Positions 52,412-63,518 of a DNA stretch of 64,000 bases are shown piece after piece (the stretch's first letter is position 1; each line of letters begins with the position of its first letter). The stretch lies in contig DATMRW010000030.1 in the NCBI GenBank assembly GCA_035565775.1, positions 248,001 to 312,000 of the forward strand. Reading direction: 5' to 3'. Position numbers and translations under genes: made by a program. This stretch comes from PRO6 sp035565775 (GTDB lineage: Bacteria; Pseudomonadota; Alphaproteobacteria; Rhizobiales; Xanthobacteraceae). The notes under the pieces are model-generated. The model was not told where the DNA came from. It saw only the letters and a program-made list of their open reading frames with translations, and did not search any database.

Positions 52412-53823
52412 CGGGCAAGCTCCCATGTCGTCACCATCTGGCCGTTCGCATCCTTGCCGTCCTTGAGCACGACGCCCATGGCCGCGAGCTCATCGCGGAT
52501 GCGATCGGACTCGGCCCAGTTCTTTTCCGCGCGCGCCTTGAGACGCGCATCGATCAGCGACATCACGCCCGCCTCATCGACCGAGCCCTTGCGCGGATCG
52601 CTCGCGAGATAGCCGGCCCGCGTCTGAGTCAGCAGACCGAGCAGCGCCGCCGACGCCTTGAGCGCCGCCTTGCGCTGTGCCGCCTCATTCTCTGCCGCGC
52701 CACGAATGTCGGCGGCCATCGCGTGCAGGCGCGTGATCGCGCCGGAGGTGTTGAGATCATCGCTCAGTGCCGCCGCGACAGCCTCGTCGATCTCGCCGCC
52801 CGCGACGGTGTCATCGCCGACCAGCTCGTACCAGGCATCCAGCGTCTTCCGGCTTTCCTCGAGGCCACGCACGGTCCAGTCGATCGGCGAGCGGTAATGC
52901 GTCTTGAGCATGTTCAGCCGCAGCACCTCGCCGGGCCAGTCCGCCAGAAGCTCGCGGATGGTCACGAAGTTGCCCAGCGACTTCGACATCTTCTGGCCTT
53001 CGACCTGCAGAAAGCCGTTGTGCATCCAGGTACTCGCCATGCGCTCGTGATGGAACGCGCAGCAGGTCTGGGCGAGCTCGTTCTCGTGATGCGGAAAGAC
53101 GAGATCGATGCCGCCGCCATGGATGTCGAACTCTTCGCCGAGATGCTTCCAGGCCATCGCCGAGCATTCGATATGCCAGCCCGGCCGCCCTTCGACGGCG
53201 ATTCCGCCCGGCGACGGCCATGATGGCTCGCCCGGCTTGGAGGGCTTCCACAGCACAAAGTCCATCGCGTCACGCTTGTAGGGCGCGACGTCGACGCGGG
53301 CGCCGGCGAGCATTTCGTCCATCGAGCGCCGCGCCAGCCGGCCGTAGTTCGGCATCGTCGCCACGCTGAACAGGACATGGTCCTGCTCGACATAGGCGTT
53401 GCCCGTGGCGATCAGCCGATCGATGATCATGCGCATTTCGGCGATGTGTTCGGTCGCGCGCGGCTCGATCGTCGGAGGCAGGCAGCCGAGCGCCGCAACA
53501 TCCTCGTGAAACTGTTCCTCGGTCTTGGCGGTGACCTGTCGGATCGCGTCGTTCAGCGCCAGCGCGGGAAAATCGCGAGCCGCGCGGGCGTTGATCTTGT
53601 CGTCGACGTCGGTGATGTTGCGGACGTAGGTGACATGCGCCTCGCCGTAGATGTGCCGCAGCACGCGGAACAGCACGTCGAACACGATCACCGGCCGCGC
53701 GTTGCCGATATGCGCGAAGTCGTAAACGGTCGGCCCGCAGACATACATCCGCACCTTGGCGGGATCGAGCGGCGCGAAAGGCGCTTTCGTCTTGGTCAGG
53801 GTATCGAAGAGCCGCAAATCCAT
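52408..53823 (-). CDS. cysS: Cysteinyl-tRNA synthetase
   Basis: A 471-residue class I synthetase charging tRNA-Cys. It has HIGNARP (residues about 38-44), KMSKSLGN and the zinc site CGPTVYD with the WHIECSAM Cys and HHENE. ATG 53823 was chosen because [10 protein letters not shown] is the normal start and the longer frame adds a non-family leader. First gene of a four-gene operon. Confidence 0.95.
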   Translation of the reverse strand: MDLRLFDTLTKTKAPFAPLDPAKVRMYVCGPTVYDFAHIGNARPVIVFDVLFRVLRHIYGEAHVTYVRNITDVDDKINARAARDFPALALNDAIRQVTAKTEEQFHEDVAALGCLPPTIEPRATEHIAEMRMIIDRLIATGNAYVEQDHVLFSVATMPNYGRLARRSMDEMLAGARVDVAPYKRDAMDFVLWKPSKPGEPSWPSPGGIAVEGRPGWHIECSAMAWKHLGEEFDIHGGGIDLVFPHHENELAQTCCAFHHERMASTWMHNGFLQVEGQKMSKSLGNFVTIRELLADWPGEVLRLNMLKTHYRSPIDWTVRGLEESRKTLDAWYELVGDDTVAGGEIDEAVAAALSDDLNTSGAITRLHAMAADIRGAAENEAAQRKAALKASAALLGLLTQTRAGYLASDPRKGSVDEAGVMSLIDARLKARAEKNWAESDRIRDELAAMGVVLKDGKDANGQMVTTWELAR

Positions 53824-54209
53824 CTCAAAAATCCATAGGTGGCAGATCCCCAGGGCCGGGCGTCCGCTCATGGATGATGAGAAAAGACGGCCTCAGCCAG
53901 CGAATCGCTAGCTAATAATCCCGCAGCTAATAATGCCGGTCAGGGTGAGGAAGCCGTTCATGGCCCGCACCATGGGGCAGTTCGGGGGACCGCGTCAAGA
54001 TGCGCGAGGGCGAAACATGCCCGCCGAACGCCGATTTCTGGCTCCGGATTGGCCGAAAACGCGCCCGCTCGGCCGTTTTTCCCCAGTTCATCCGCCGGAA
54101 CCGAGGCCGCGACACCGCTAAACTTTGCACGCCACAGTTTTGCCCCGGTTAATGATTTTTAACGGCTCGGGTTTATCGATGATGAACCTTCCTGCCTCCT
54201 TGGTTTGTC
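53824..54209. other. Divergent region between cysS and a secreted protein gene
   Basis: A 386-base gap. It contains a direct repeat AGCTAATAAT (53910-53919 and 53925-53934, 15-nt period), a possible operator. No gene is supported. Confidence 0.45.
53910..53934. repeat. Tandem decamer AGCTAATAAT
   Basis: AGCTAATAAT occurs twice with a 15-base period, about 87 bases upstream of the cysS start. The arrangement is like a tandem regulator site; no regulator is known. Confidence 0.5.
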
Positions 54210-54536
54210 ATGCGATTGCTCAAAGCTGCTTTCACCGCCGCACTGCTTGCCGTGTCGATTTCGTTCTCCGCCGCGCCCTCCATCGCCGGCGACAGTCGCG
54301 TTTTCGTCATTGCCAGCCAGGCGGACGGTTACGGCATCGACGAGTGCCTGGCGAGCGGCCAGCGCTGCGGCGCCCATGCTGCCCGCGCCTATTGCAAATC
54401 GCGCGATTTCACTGACGCCAGCGCCTATCGCGGTCTCGATCCCGATGAAGTGACCGCTACCGTGCCGGAATTCGCCAACAGCTCCTGCCGCGGCTCGTCC
54501 TGTGGCCGCGCCATCGCGATCACTTGCGCGCGCTGA
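54210..54536 (+). CDS. Small secreted cysteine-containing protein
   Basis: A 108-residue protein with a clear Sec signal (residues 1-27, ending SIAGD). The mature part has six cysteines (IDECLASGQRC, AYCKSRD, SCRGSSC, TCAR), suggesting disulfide bonds in the periplasm. No family is named with confidence; similar small exported proteins are common in Bradyrhizobium-like genomes. Confidence 0.6.
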   Translation: MRLLKAAFTAALLAVSISFSAAPSIAGDSRVFVIASQADGYGIDECLASGQRCGAHAARAYCKSRDFTDASAYRGLDPDEVTATVPEFANSSCRGSSCGRAIAITCAR

Positions 54537-54654
54537 CGGAATTGGCGCAGGTACCGGCGTAAGCCACATCCTTGCCTTTGAAACGACGTGACGTTGCCGC
54601 GAGAAGCGGTTAATGAGTTCTTGCGGCTGCGCGCAGCCTGCATGCGACTCAGGA

Positions 54655-54676
54655 AAGTGGGCACCGGTTTCCACTT
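54655..54676. repeat. Hairpin unit AAGTGG-N10-CCACTT
   Basis: AAGTGG and CCACTT flank GCACCGGTTT in a 22-base unit in the intergenic space. The sequence (GTGGGCACCGGTTTCCAC) resembles scattered short repeats I associate with Bradyrhizobium-type genomes; only a genome-wide search would confirm this. Confidence 0.4.
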
Positions 54677-54701
54677 CGTCCGACAACGCGAATGGCCGGA
54701 G

Positions 54702-55805
54702 ATGCTCGGATTATTTAACGCCTCGCTATTCCGTCGGATCATCGCGGGTGCCGCATTGAGCGGCGCGATGATCCTGCAAGCCTCCGCACAGGGCTATCCG
54801 CCGCCGCCGGGCTATGGCGGCGCGTCCAACCCTGTCTGCCAGCGGCTGGAGGCCCAGCTCGCCCTGATCGATCGGGGCGCCTCGGATGCCGCGCAGGCCG
54901 ATCAGATGCGGCGCTATCAGGAGGCTGCCGCGCGGCAGCAGGCTGAACTTGACCGCGTGACCTTGCAGGCGCGCCGCATGGGCTGCGAATCCTCCGGCTT
55001 CTTCTCCCTGTTCAATGGCCAGTCGGCTCAATGCGGCCCGGTGAACAACCAGATCCAGCAGATGCGCGCCAACCTCGATCAGATCATGATCAGCATCGAG
55101 CGCATGCGCGGCGCCGGCGGCCAGGAGCGCGACGGCCAGCGCCGCTCCGTGATCCTCGCCCTCGCCCAGAACAACTGCGGACCGCAATATGCCGCCGCCG
55201 CCCGCAACAGCGGCTCGTTCCTCGAAGACCTGTTCGGCAACCGCACCGGCATCATGGTGCCGGAGGCGATGCCGGAAAACATGCCGAAGGCCGGCACCTA
55301 TCGCACGGTCTGCGTCCGCAGCTGCGACGGCTACTTCTTCCCGATTTCATTTGCGACCGTCCCGAGCCGCTTTGCCGACGACGAGCGCGCCTGCAAGAAC
55401 CAGTGCCCGGCGGCCGAAGCCACGCTCTACACCTATCGCAATCCCGGCGAGGACATGAACTCGGCGGTGTCGATCAACGGCGCGCCTTATTCTTCGTCGC
55501 CGAACGCCTTCAAGTATCGTCAGGAATTCAACCCGTCCTGCTCCTGCAGGGCGCAAGGGCAGAGCTGGGCCGATGCGCTGAAGTCACTGGATGATCGCGC
55601 GTCGATGGAGCGCGGCGACATTCTGGTCACCGAGGAGCGCGCCAAGAAAATGTCGCAGCCGCAGAACGCCGCCCCGGCGAGGCCGAATGCCGCCGCGAGC
55701 GTCCAACCCGCGTCCAGGGGCGAGGCAACCCCTGCCGCAAACGCAGACGGCGCGCCCAAGAGCATCCGCTCGGTAGGCCCAACCTTCATTCCACGCACCA
55801 ACTGA
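54702..55805 (+). CDS. DUF2865 secreted protein
   Basis: A 367-residue exported protein with a Sec signal (residues about 1-30, ending ASAQG), a Pro-rich start, a long helical part and the DUF2865 domain (CVRSCDGYFFPISFA, YRQEFNPSCSCRAQGQSW). Cysteines are paired, suggesting disulfides. Function unknown. ATG 54702 gives the signal peptide directly; the frame from 54588 does not. GGCCGGAG precedes it. Confidence 0.8.
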   Translation: MLGLFNASLFRRIIAGAALSGAMILQASAQGYPPPPGYGGASNPVCQRLEAQLALIDRGASDAAQADQMRRYQEAAARQQAELDRVTLQARRMGCESSGFFSLFNGQSAQCGPVNNQIQQMRANLDQIMISIERMRGAGGQERDGQRRSVILALAQNNCGPQYAAAARNSGSFLEDLFGNRTGIMVPEAMPENMPKAGTYRTVCVRSCDGYFFPISFATVPSRFADDERACKNQCPAAEATLYTYRNPGEDMNSAVSINGAPYSSSPNAFKYRQEFNPSCSCRAQGQSWADALKSLDDRASMERGDILVTEERAKKMSQPQNAAPARPNAAASVQPASRGEATPAANADGAPKSIRSVGPTFIPRTN

Positions 55806-55835
55806 AACCGGAGACCTTGAAACCGGCCGAAGGTA

Positions 55836-57188
55836 TCAGCCAGCGGCGGCCTCGAGCCGCCGCAATGCGCGCGCACGCCCGATCAGCGGCAAGAGCGCCT
55901 TCAGCTCCGGCCCCTGCTCGCGCCCGGTGAGCGCCAGCCGCAGCGGGTGAAACAGCGCCCGGCCCTTCTTGCCGCTCGCCGCCGCCACCGCTTTGGTCCA
56001 GAGCGACCAGGTCTGCCCGTCCCATGGCTCCTGCGGCAGATGCGCGGCCGCAACCTCGATCAACTCCTGATCGTCGGTCGCAAACGTCTCGTCGCCGGAG
56101 ACCACCTGCCACCATTCGGCGGCCTCGCCGAACTTCGTCAGGTTGCCGCGCACGGCGTCCCAGAACGCTTCGCCGCCGCCGCCGCCGACGCCGAGACTGG
56201 CGAGCCGCGCCGCAACCGCGTCATAGGTCAGCATGTGAACGGTCCGCGCATTGAGCGTGCGCAGCTCGGCGGGATCGAATTTTGCCGAGGAATGCGAGAT
56301 GTCACCGAGCGTGACCTTGGTCATGAGATCGTCGAGGCTTGCGACCGGCTCGACCGCCATCGCCGTGCCGATCAGCACCGCCAGCGCCGCGACGGCGGAG
56401 GCCTCGTAGCCTTCGTCCTTGAGCGCGCCAAGCGACAGATGGCCGAGGCGCTTGGATAGCCCCTCGCCGCTCGGCAGCGTCAGAAGATTGTGATGGGCAA
56501 AGCGCGGCGCGGGGGCGCCCAGCGCCTCGAAGAGCTGGATCTGTACGGCGGTGTTGGTGACGTGGTCCTCGCCGCGAATGATGTCGGTGACGCCGAATTC
56601 GATGTCATCGACCACCGATGGCAGCGTGTAGAGATAGCTGCCGTCGGCACGGATCAGCACCGGATCGGAGAGCGACGCCGACTCGATGCTCTGCTCGCCG
56701 CGCACGCCGTCGGTCCACCTCACGGTGCGCGGCTCGAGCAGGAAACGCCAATAGGGCTTGCGGCCTTCGCCTTCCAGCCGCGCGCGATCCGCGTCGGTCA
56801 GCTTGAGCGCGGCGCGGTCGTAGACCGGCGCGCGGCGCTGGGCGAGCTGGCGGCGGCGGCGATATTCGAGCTCTTCCTCGGTCTCGTAGCAGGCATAGAG
56901 CCTGCCGGCGGCGCGCAGCCGCTGGGCCGCCGCCTCGTAGCTGGCGATGCGATCGGACTGCCGCGCGACGAGGTCCGGCACGATGCCGAGCCAACCGAGA
57001 TCGCTGGCGATGGCATCGGCAAATTCGGCCGTCGAGCGCGCCTTGTCGGTGTCGTCGTAACGCAGCAGAAAGCGGCCGCCATTCTTGCGGGCATAGAGAT
57101 AGTTCAACAGCGCGGTGCGCGCGTTGCCGATATGCAGCCGGCCGGTCGGCGACGGCGCAAAGCGGACAGTGATGGCAGTGTCAGTCAT
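55836..57188 (-). CDS. gltX: Glutamyl-tRNA synthetase (GltX)
   Basis: A 450-residue class I synthetase. HIGNA is in [14 protein letters not shown] and the KMSKS loop reads [10 protein letters not shown]. Length is typical of the shorter of two GltX forms found in many alphaproteobacteria, which differ in charging tRNA-Glu and tRNA-Gln. ATG 57188 is used since [14 protein letters not shown] is the family start. It follows nadE by 28 bases. Confidence 0.9.
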   Translation of the reverse strand: MTDTAITVRFAPSPTGRLHIGNARTALLNYLYARKNGGRFLLRYDDTDKARSTAEFADAIASDLGWLGIVPDLVARQSDRIASYEAAAQRLRAAGRLYACYETEEELEYRRRRQLAQRRAPVYDRAALKLTDADRARLEGEGRKPYWRFLLEPRTVRWTDGVRGEQSIESASLSDPVLIRADGSYLYTLPSVVDDIEFGVTDIIRGEDHVTNTAVQIQLFEALGAPAPRFAHHNLLTLPSGEGLSKRLGHLSLGALKDEGYEASAVAALAVLIGTAMAVEPVASLDDLMTKVTLGDISHSSAKFDPAELRTLNARTVHMLTYDAVAARLASLGVGGGGGEAFWDAVRGNLTKFGEAAEWWQVVSGDETFATDDQELIEVAAAHLPQEPWDGQTWSLWTKAVAAASGKKGRALFHPLRLALTGREQGPELKALLPLIGRARALRRLEAAAG

Positions 57189-57216
57189 CTGAACAGGCCG
57201 CAACCTTTTGCGAGCG

Positions 57217-58974
57217 TTAAATGTCAATCGTCTCGGTCGGCACGCGGACGGCGCGCGGGGCGAGCGCCGCATCGCCCCGATGCAGCGGCTCGCCGCTGTC
57301 TCGAAAACGGTTGGTGATCGGATAGCGCCGGTCGCGGCCAAAATTCTTGCGCGTGACCTTCACGCCGGGCGCGGCCTGCCGCCGCTTGTATTCGGCGATG
57401 CCGATGAGGCGGTCGACCCGCTTCACGGTATCTGCGTCATAGCCGTCGGCAATGATCTCGGCGAGTGGATCCTCGTGCTCGACGAGGCGCTCAAGGATCG
57501 CATCGAGCACGTCGTAAGGCGGCAGCGAATCCTGGTCGGTCTGGTTTTCGCGCAGCTCCGCCGTCGGCGGACGGTCGATGATGTGCTCGGGGATCACCCG
57601 GCCCGACGGGCCGCGCGCGCCATCCGGCTTCCATTCGTTGCGCAGGCGGCACAGGCGGAACACCTGCGTCTTGTAGATGTCCTTGATCGGATTGAAGCCG
57701 CCGTTCATGTCGCCGTAAAGCGTCGCGTAGCCGACCGCCATTTCCGACTTGTTGCCGGTGGTCATCACCATCGCGCCGGTCTTGTTGGACAGCGCCATCA
57801 GCAGCGTGCCGCGGGCCCGCGCCTGGAGGTTTTCCTCGGTTACGTCGCGCGGCAACCCGGCGAAGGTGCCGGACAGGATCTTTTCGAATCCCTCGACCGC
57901 CGGCGCGATCGGCAGAACCTCGTAGCTGATGCCGAGCAGCTTGGTCAGCTGCGCCGCGTCGTCGAGCGAGACCTGCATCGTGTAGCGATACGGCAGCATC
58001 ACGCCGCGCACCCGCTCCGCGCCAAGAGCGTCGACCGCGATGGCGGCGACCAGCGCGGAATCGACGCCGCCGGAGACGCCAAGCAGCACGCTCGGAAAGC
58101 CGTTCTTGGTCACATAATCGCGCAGGCCGAGAACGCAGGCGGCGTAATCCGCCTTGTCGCCTTCGAGCGTCGGCGCAATGTCGCCCTTGCAGCGCCAGCC
58201 ATCGGCCGTCCGCGTCCAATGGACGATCGCGATCGCCTCCTGCATCGCCGGAAGCTGCGCCGCCAGCGAATGATTGCTGTTCAGCACGAAGGACGCGCCG
58301 TCGAACACCAGTTCGTCCTGGCCGCCGATCTGATTGACGTAAGCCAGCGGCAGCCCACTCTCCGCGACGCGGGCGACGGCGACCGAGAGCCGCATATCCG
58401 CCTTGCCGCGCGAGTAAGGCGAGGCGTTGACCACAACCAGAATCTCCGCGCCGGTCTCGCTGAGGCATTCGACGACGTTCTCGTAGTCGCCTGCCTCTTC
58501 CAGCCAGATGTCCTCGCAGATCGGCACGCCGATGCGAACGCCGCGCACCACCAGCGGGCCGCCGACCGGCCCCGGCGTGAACACGCGCTTTTCGTCGAAC
58601 ACGCCATAGCCCGGCAGATTGACCTTGAAGCGAAGTCCCCCGATCACGCCGTCATCGAGCAGCGCACAGGCATTGTAAAGATTTTCGCTCTCGGCCCATG
58701 GCAGGCCGATCAGGACGGCAGGGCCGCCGTCGGCGGTGTCGCGTGCGAGGTCTTCGACCGCGCTGCGGCACGCCGCCTGGAAGGCCGGCTTGAGCACCAG
58801 ATCCTCCGGCGGATAGCCGGCAAGAAACATCTCGCTGAACACCACCACGTCAACGCCGGAGGCGGCCGCGCTTGCGCGGGCCGCCCTGGCCTTTTCGAGG
58901 TTTCCAGCCACGTCACCGACGATGGGATTGAGCTGCGCCAACGCCATCGTGAAGTGAGACACCCGCTCGCTCAT
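57217..58974 (-). CDS. nadE: Glutamine-dependent NAD+ synthetase
   Basis: A 585-residue two-domain enzyme. The nitrilase-type glutaminase half has the triad E48, K117, C153 (VPICEDIW); the synthetase half has the PP-loop [11 protein letters not shown]. It amidates nicotinic acid adenine dinucleotide to NAD+. The gene is 28 bases behind aroG and 28 bases before gltX, so all three share a transcript. Confidence 0.95.
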   Translation of the reverse strand: MSERVSHFTMALAQLNPIVGDVAGNLEKARAARASAAASGVDVVVFSEMFLAGYPPEDLVLKPAFQAACRSAVEDLARDTADGGPAVLIGLPWAESENLYNACALLDDGVIGGLRFKVNLPGYGVFDEKRVFTPGPVGGPLVVRGVRIGVPICEDIWLEEAGDYENVVECLSETGAEILVVVNASPYSRGKADMRLSVAVARVAESGLPLAYVNQIGGQDELVFDGASFVLNSNHSLAAQLPAMQEAIAIVHWTRTADGWRCKGDIAPTLEGDKADYAACVLGLRDYVTKNGFPSVLLGVSGGVDSALVAAIAVDALGAERVRGVMLPYRYTMQVSLDDAAQLTKLLGISYEVLPIAPAVEGFEKILSGTFAGLPRDVTEENLQARARGTLLMALSNKTGAMVMTTGNKSEMAVGYATLYGDMNGGFNPIKDIYKTQVFRLCRLRNEWKPDGARGPSGRVIPEHIIDRPPTAELRENQTDQDSLPPYDVLDAILERLVEHEDPLAEIIADGYDADTVKRVDRLIGIAEYKRRQAAPGVKVTRKNFGRDRRYPITNRFRDSGEPLHRGDAALAPRAVRVPTETIDI

Positions 58975-59002
58975 GGGCGCATCCAGACCTGTCCGCCGCG
59001 CC

Positions 59003-60391
59003 TCACGAAACCGCAGCGGCCGGCAGCGGCTTGGCCTTGCCGGCGAGATCCTGCTTGAGCAGCTCCGCGATCAGGAAAGCCAGATCGATCGACTGCTCGG
59101 CGTTGAGACGCGGATCGCAGACCGTGTGGTAACGGTTGTTGAGATCGTTGTCGGTGATCGCGCGGGCGCCGCCAAGGCATTCCGTGACGTTCTGGCCGGT
59201 CATCTCCAGATGCACGCCGCCAGCATAGGTGCCCTCCGCTGCATGGATCGCGAAGAACGACCTCACCTCCGACAGGATGCGGTCGAACGGACGGGTCTTG
59301 TAGCCCGTGCTCGACGTGATCGTGTTGCCGTGCATCGGGTCGCACGACCAGACCACCACCCGGCCCTCGCGCTGAACGGCACGGATCAGCTGCGGCAGGC
59401 AATCATCGACCTTTTCCGAGCCGAAACGGTTGATCAGCGTCAGTCGGCCCGGCTCGTTGTCGGGGTTGAGAATGTCGATCAGGCGCAGCAGCTCATCCGG
59501 CTTCAGCGTCGGACCGCACTTGAGGCCGATCGGATTCTTGATACCGCGGAAGTATTCGACATGGCCGTGATCGAGCTGGCGGGTGCGGTCGCCGATCCAC
59601 AGCATGTGGCCGGAGGTCGCGTACCAGTCGCCGGTCGTGGAGTCGACGCGGGTCAGCGCCTCCTCGTAGCCGAGCAGCAGGGCCTCATGGCTGGTATAGA
59701 TGTCGGTCGCGCGCAGCTCCGGATGGCTCTCGAGATTCAGACCGCACGCCCGCATGAAGTTGAGGGCGTCGGAAATCCGGTCGGCCAGTTCCCTGTAACG
59801 GCGCGATTGCGGCGAATCCTTCAGGAAACCGAGCATCCACTCGTTGACGCTGCCGAGATTGGCGTAACCGCCGGTTGCGAACGCGCGCAGCAAGTTGAGC
59901 GTCGCCGCCGACTGCCGGTAAGCCATCATCTGGCGGCGCGGATCAGGAGTCCGGGCCTCGGCCGAGAAGGCAATGTCGTTGACGATGTCGCCGCGGTAGC
60001 TCGGCAGTTCCACGCCGTCGACCTTCTCGAATGGCGAGGAGCGCGGCTTGGCGAACTGGCCGGCGACGCGGCCGACCTTCACCACCGGAAGGGCGCCGGC
60101 ATAGGTGAGGATGACCGCCATCTGCAGCAGCACGCGGAAGAAGTCGCGGATATTGTTGGCACCGTGCTCGGCAAAGCTCTCGGCGCAATCGCCGCCCTGC
60201 AGCAGGAAAGCCTTGCCCGCTGCCACGCGCGCCAGCGCCTTTTTCAGATTACGGGCTTCACCTGCAAAAACCAGAGGCGGAAAGGTCGCGAGCTGCGCTT
60301 CAACGTCGGCCAACGCCTTCGCATCGGGATATTCTGGGATCTGCACCACCGGCTTGCCGCGCCAGCTATCGGGTGTCCACCGCTCGGACAT
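59003..60391 (-). CDS. aroG: Class II 3-deoxy-7-phosphoheptulonate (DAHP) synthase
   Basis: First enzyme of the shikimate pathway, joining PEP and erythrose 4-phosphate. The 462-residue type II enzyme carries metal ligands in GGDCAESF (Cys), CDPMHGNT (His), HLEMTGQN (Glu) and CDPRLN (Asp). First gene of aroG-nadE-gltX. Length and motifs match plant/actinobacterial-type AroA(II). Confidence 0.95.
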   Translation of the reverse strand: MSERWTPDSWRGKPVVQIPEYPDAKALADVEAQLATFPPLVFAGEARNLKKALARVAAGKAFLLQGGDCAESFAEHGANNIRDFFRVLLQMAVILTYAGALPVVKVGRVAGQFAKPRSSPFEKVDGVELPSYRGDIVNDIAFSAEARTPDPRRQMMAYRQSAATLNLLRAFATGGYANLGSVNEWMLGFLKDSPQSRRYRELADRISDALNFMRACGLNLESHPELRATDIYTSHEALLLGYEEALTRVDSTTGDWYATSGHMLWIGDRTRQLDHGHVEYFRGIKNPIGLKCGPTLKPDELLRLIDILNPDNEPGRLTLINRFGSEKVDDCLPQLIRAVQREGRVVVWSCDPMHGNTITSSTGYKTRPFDRILSEVRSFFAIHAAEGTYAGGVHLEMTGQNVTECLGGARAITDNDLNNRYHTVCDPRLNAEQSIDLAFLIAELLKQDLAGKAKPLPAAAVS

Positions 60392-60574
60392 AACACTCGC
60401 TCCTGAAAATACTTCGCTATCCGAGAAGGATGCGAACGCCGGGGTTATACACAGCCAAAGCCGTCACGGCCAGTTGCAATTCACGCTTGCAACTCAAGCT
60501 CTTGCACCGGCGGCTATTTTCGCATTTGGTGTTGCCCTGGGAAGAGGTCCGGACGAACACCGCAGAGGTGGCCC

Positions 60575-61459
60575 TTGGCATCGACTTACACCGCTGACAC
60601 CGACGACGCCTTCATCGACGACATCACGATCCCTGCCGCGGATGACTTTCCGCTGGCCGCAACCGTCTTCATTCCGCGAACGAATCGGCGCGGCGCGGTT
60701 CTGATCAATTCGGCCACGGCCGTCCCTCAGAAAATATATAGGCGCTTCGCCTCCTATTTGGCAGGGCGCGGCTTCGTGGTTCTCACCTACGATTACCGCG
60801 GCGTCGGCGGTTCCCGGCCAAAATCGCTGGTCGGCTTCAACGCCTCGATGGCCGACTGGGCGGCGAAAGACATCACCGGCGCGGTCGCCTGGATGCGGCA
60901 GCGCTACGGCGAATGGCCACTGCGCTATGTCGGCCACTCGTTCGGCGGGCAGGCGCTTGGCCTCTTGCCGAACAACGCCGAAGTCGCAAAAACCCTGCTG
61001 GTCGCCGCCCAGGCCGGTTACTGGCGGCTGATGACCCCGCCGGAGAATTACCGCGTCTTCGTGTTCCTCAACTGCGTGGCCCGCCCCCTCACCCGCGCGC
61101 TCGGCTACATGCCGGGCCGCATGGGTATTGGTGAGGACCTGCCGAAGGGCGTGATGCTGCAATGGGCGTCGTGGGTGTTGAGCAACCGCTATCTGCTCGA
61201 CGATCCGTCGCTGACGACGCTCAGTCACTTTCCCAACTATCGCGGGGCGATGCGCGCCCTCACCTTCACGGACGATCCGTGGGCCACGCCGCCCGCCGTG
61301 GAGCTTTTGTGCTCGTTCTACTCCGGCGCAAGGCCCGAAATGGTCAAGATCGCACCCAAGGACATCGGCGCGCGCAAAATCGGCCATCTCGGCTTCTTCA
61401 AACCGGAGTTTCGCGACACGCTGTGGGAGGATGCCGCCGACTGGCTGGAGGTCGAATAG
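60575..61459 (+). CDS. Serine alpha/beta hydrolase
   Basis: A 294-residue hydrolase with nucleophile elbow VGHSFGGQ and the strand before it (YDYRGVGGSR). No signal peptide, so cytoplasmic; the C-terminal His in GHLGFF completes the triad with an Asp nearby. TTG at 60575 is the start, since GAGG is 6 bases before it. Substrate unknown. It ends 9 bases before the convergent gor gene. Confidence 0.8.
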   Translation: MASTYTADTDDAFIDDITIPAADDFPLAATVFIPRTNRRGAVLINSATAVPQKIYRRFASYLAGRGFVVLTYDYRGVGGSRPKSLVGFNASMADWAAKDITGAVAWMRQRYGEWPLRYVGHSFGGQALGLLPNNAEVAKTLLVAAQAGYWRLMTPPENYRVFVFLNCVARPLTRALGYMPGRMGIGEDLPKGVMLQWASWVLSNRYLLDDPSLTTLSHFPNYRGAMRALTFTDDPWATPPAVELLCSFYSGARPEMVKIAPKDIGARKIGHLGFFKPEFRDTLWEDAADWLEVE

Positions 61460-61468
61460 CGCCGCCCC

Positions 61469-62848
61469 TCACGCGCCGCGGACATGGCGCGCGGACGGGG
61501 TGCGCATGGTCACGAGCTCTTCCGCGGCCGAAGGATGAAGCGCCATCGTCGCGTCGAAATCCGCCTTGGTCGCCTTCATCTTCACCGCGATGCCGACGGC
61601 CTGAATGATCTCCGCCGCGGCATCGCCGACGATGTGACAGCCAAGCACGCGGTCGCTCGTGCCATCGACCACGAGCTTCATCAGAACGCGGGTGTCGCGT
61701 CCCGAAATGGTCGCCTTCATCGGCCGGAACGTCGCCTTGTAGATATCGACCCGCTCATAGTGGGCGATCGCCTGCTGCTCGGTCAGGCCGACGGTGCCGA
61801 CCTCCGGCTGCGAGAACACTGCGGTCGGAATGTCTGCATGGTCGACGCGCACGGTCTTGTTGCCGAACACCGTATCGGCAAAGGCGTGGCCCTCGCGGAT
61901 CGCCACCGGCGTCAGATTGATCCGGTTGGTGACGTCGCCCACCGCGTAGATGTGCGGCACGGTGGTCTGCGAGAACTCATTGACGGCAATGCCGCCGCGC
62001 TTCTCGTCCATCGCCACGCCGATCTGGTCGAGGCCGAGGCCCTTGACGTTGGGTGCGCGGCCGATCGCAAACATCACCTGGTCGGTCGCGATCGTCTCGC
62101 CGTTCGATAGCTTTGTGATGTACTCATCGCCCTGCTTTTCGACTGCCGCGACGGTGCAGCCGGTGAGAATCTCGATGCCGACCTTTTCCATCTCGAGGCG
62201 CAGGTGGGCACGAACATCCTCGTCGAAGCCGCGCAAAATGTTGTCGCCGCGATAGACGACCGTGACCTCGGTGCCGAGGCCCGCGAAAATGCCGGCGAAC
62301 TCCAGCGCGATATAGCCGCCGCCCTGAATCAGGATGCGTTTCGGCTGGGTCGGCAGGTGAAACACTTCATTGGATGAAATGACGTGTTCGATGCCGGGGA
62401 TCGGGTTGCCAAAGGTCGGCGTGCCGCCGGTCGCAATCAGAACATTCTTGGCGCGCACCGCCTCGCCGCTGGCCAGACGGACCGTGTGCAGCTCCTCGAA
62501 GACCGCGCGCGACTTGACGATCGTCGCGCCCGATTTCTGGACGTTGGTGGTGTAGGCGGCCTCGAGCCGGGCGATCTCTTTGTCCTTGTGGGCAATGAAG
62601 GTCGCCCAGTCGAAGGATGCGGATGGGATCGTCCAGCCGAAGCCGGCAGCGTCCTCGATCTCCTGCCCGACATGCGAGGCGTAGACCATCAGCTTTTTCG
62701 GCACGCACCCCCGGATCACGCAGGTGCCGCCGAACCGATATTCCTCGGCGATCAGCACCCGTGCGCCGTACCCCGCAGCGATTCTGGCAGCCCGCACGCC
62801 GCCGGAGCCGCCCCCGATGACGCAAAGATCGACATCATAGTCTGCCAT
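61469..62848 (-). CDS. gor: Glutathione-disulfide reductase
   Basis: A 459-residue FAD enzyme that reduces glutathione disulfide with NADPH. FAD motif VIGGGSGGVRAARIA, redox disulfide C43 and C48 in GTCVIRGCVPKKL, NADPH fold GGGYIALEFAG, and the C-terminal active-site His in LHPSAAEELVTM. ATG 62848 gives the normal length. It follows the DUF2059 gene by 49 bases. Confidence 0.95.
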   Translation of the reverse strand: MADYDVDLCVIGGGSGGVRAARIAAGYGARVLIAEEYRFGGTCVIRGCVPKKLMVYASHVGQEIEDAAGFGWTIPSASFDWATFIAHKDKEIARLEAAYTTNVQKSGATIVKSRAVFEELHTVRLASGEAVRAKNVLIATGGTPTFGNPIPGIEHVISSNEVFHLPTQPKRILIQGGGYIALEFAGIFAGLGTEVTVVYRGDNILRGFDEDVRAHLRLEMEKVGIEILTGCTVAAVEKQGDEYITKLSNGETIATDQVMFAIGRAPNVKGLGLDQIGVAMDEKRGGIAVNEFSQTTVPHIYAVGDVTNRINLTPVAIREGHAFADTVFGNKTVRVDHADIPTAVFSQPEVGTVGLTEQQAIAHYERVDIYKATFRPMKATISGRDTRVLMKLVVDGTSDRVLGCHIVGDAAAEIIQAVGIAVKMKATKADFDATMALHPSAAEELVTMRTPSARHVRGA

Positions 62849-62897
62849 GATCGCCCCCGCTGCTAATGCCATGCCATGAGATTATTGGGCCGCCGCG

Positions 62898-63404
62898 TCA
62901 GATCTGCTTGCCGCGCGCGCGCATCTCGCTGCGGAATTTGCCGTTGACGACTTCCGAGAAGCCCTGCGCCCACTGGTTCATCGCAGTGATCGACGCCTGG
63001 ATCGAGCGCGGCTCCTGCTCGAGCAGCTTCTTGCCGAGCGGCGTCTTGTAGAAGGTGACAAGATCCTTCAGCTCCTGCTCGGTGAAGTCGGTCGCGAACA
63101 CCTTCGCCATCGCTTCGCCGACTTCCTTCTCCTTGCCTGCCAGTTCCTTGGCGACCTTGATCGCGACCTCGTTGAGATCCTTCTGGTAGTTCAGGTTGCT
63201 CTGGAGCAGCACGTCCCGCGTCCGCTGAACGATGTTGGGAATGATGCTGGCATACATCGCCGACGCATTTTTCAGGGCCAGAAGCTCCTTGGCGGCGGCA
63301 ATCGCGCCCGGCGTCGGGGCGCCCTGCGCCAGCGCAGGAAGGCTCGTGCCGGCGAGAACCAGGGCCAGGCCGGCAACTCCCAACATTTTCGAAAGACGGA
63401 TCAT
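62898..63404 (-). CDS. DUF2059 periplasmic protein
   Basis: A 168-residue exported helical protein. Signal peptide 1-26 (ending ALAQ); the DUF2059 pattern is in MAKVFATDFTEQELKDLVTFY and KTPLGKKLLEQEP. Function unknown. It sits between rpiA and gor on the same strand. Confidence 0.85.
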   Translation of the reverse strand: MIRLSKMLGVAGLALVLAGTSLPALAQGAPTPGAIAAAKELLALKNASAMYASIIPNIVQRTRDVLLQSNLNYQKDLNEVAIKVAKELAGKEKEVGEAMAKVFATDFTEQELKDLVTFYKTPLGKKLLEQEPRSIQASITAMNQWAQGFSEVVNGKFRSEMRARGKQI

Positions 63405-63518
63405 TCCAGGTCTCCTCGGTTGATCGTTCCAACCACGATCAGGGGATCAGAGGCTTGCCTCTTAGCGGATCAGGCTGGAACGGCAAAGAATTTCGACGTC
63501 GAATCCTTAAAACGGGAT

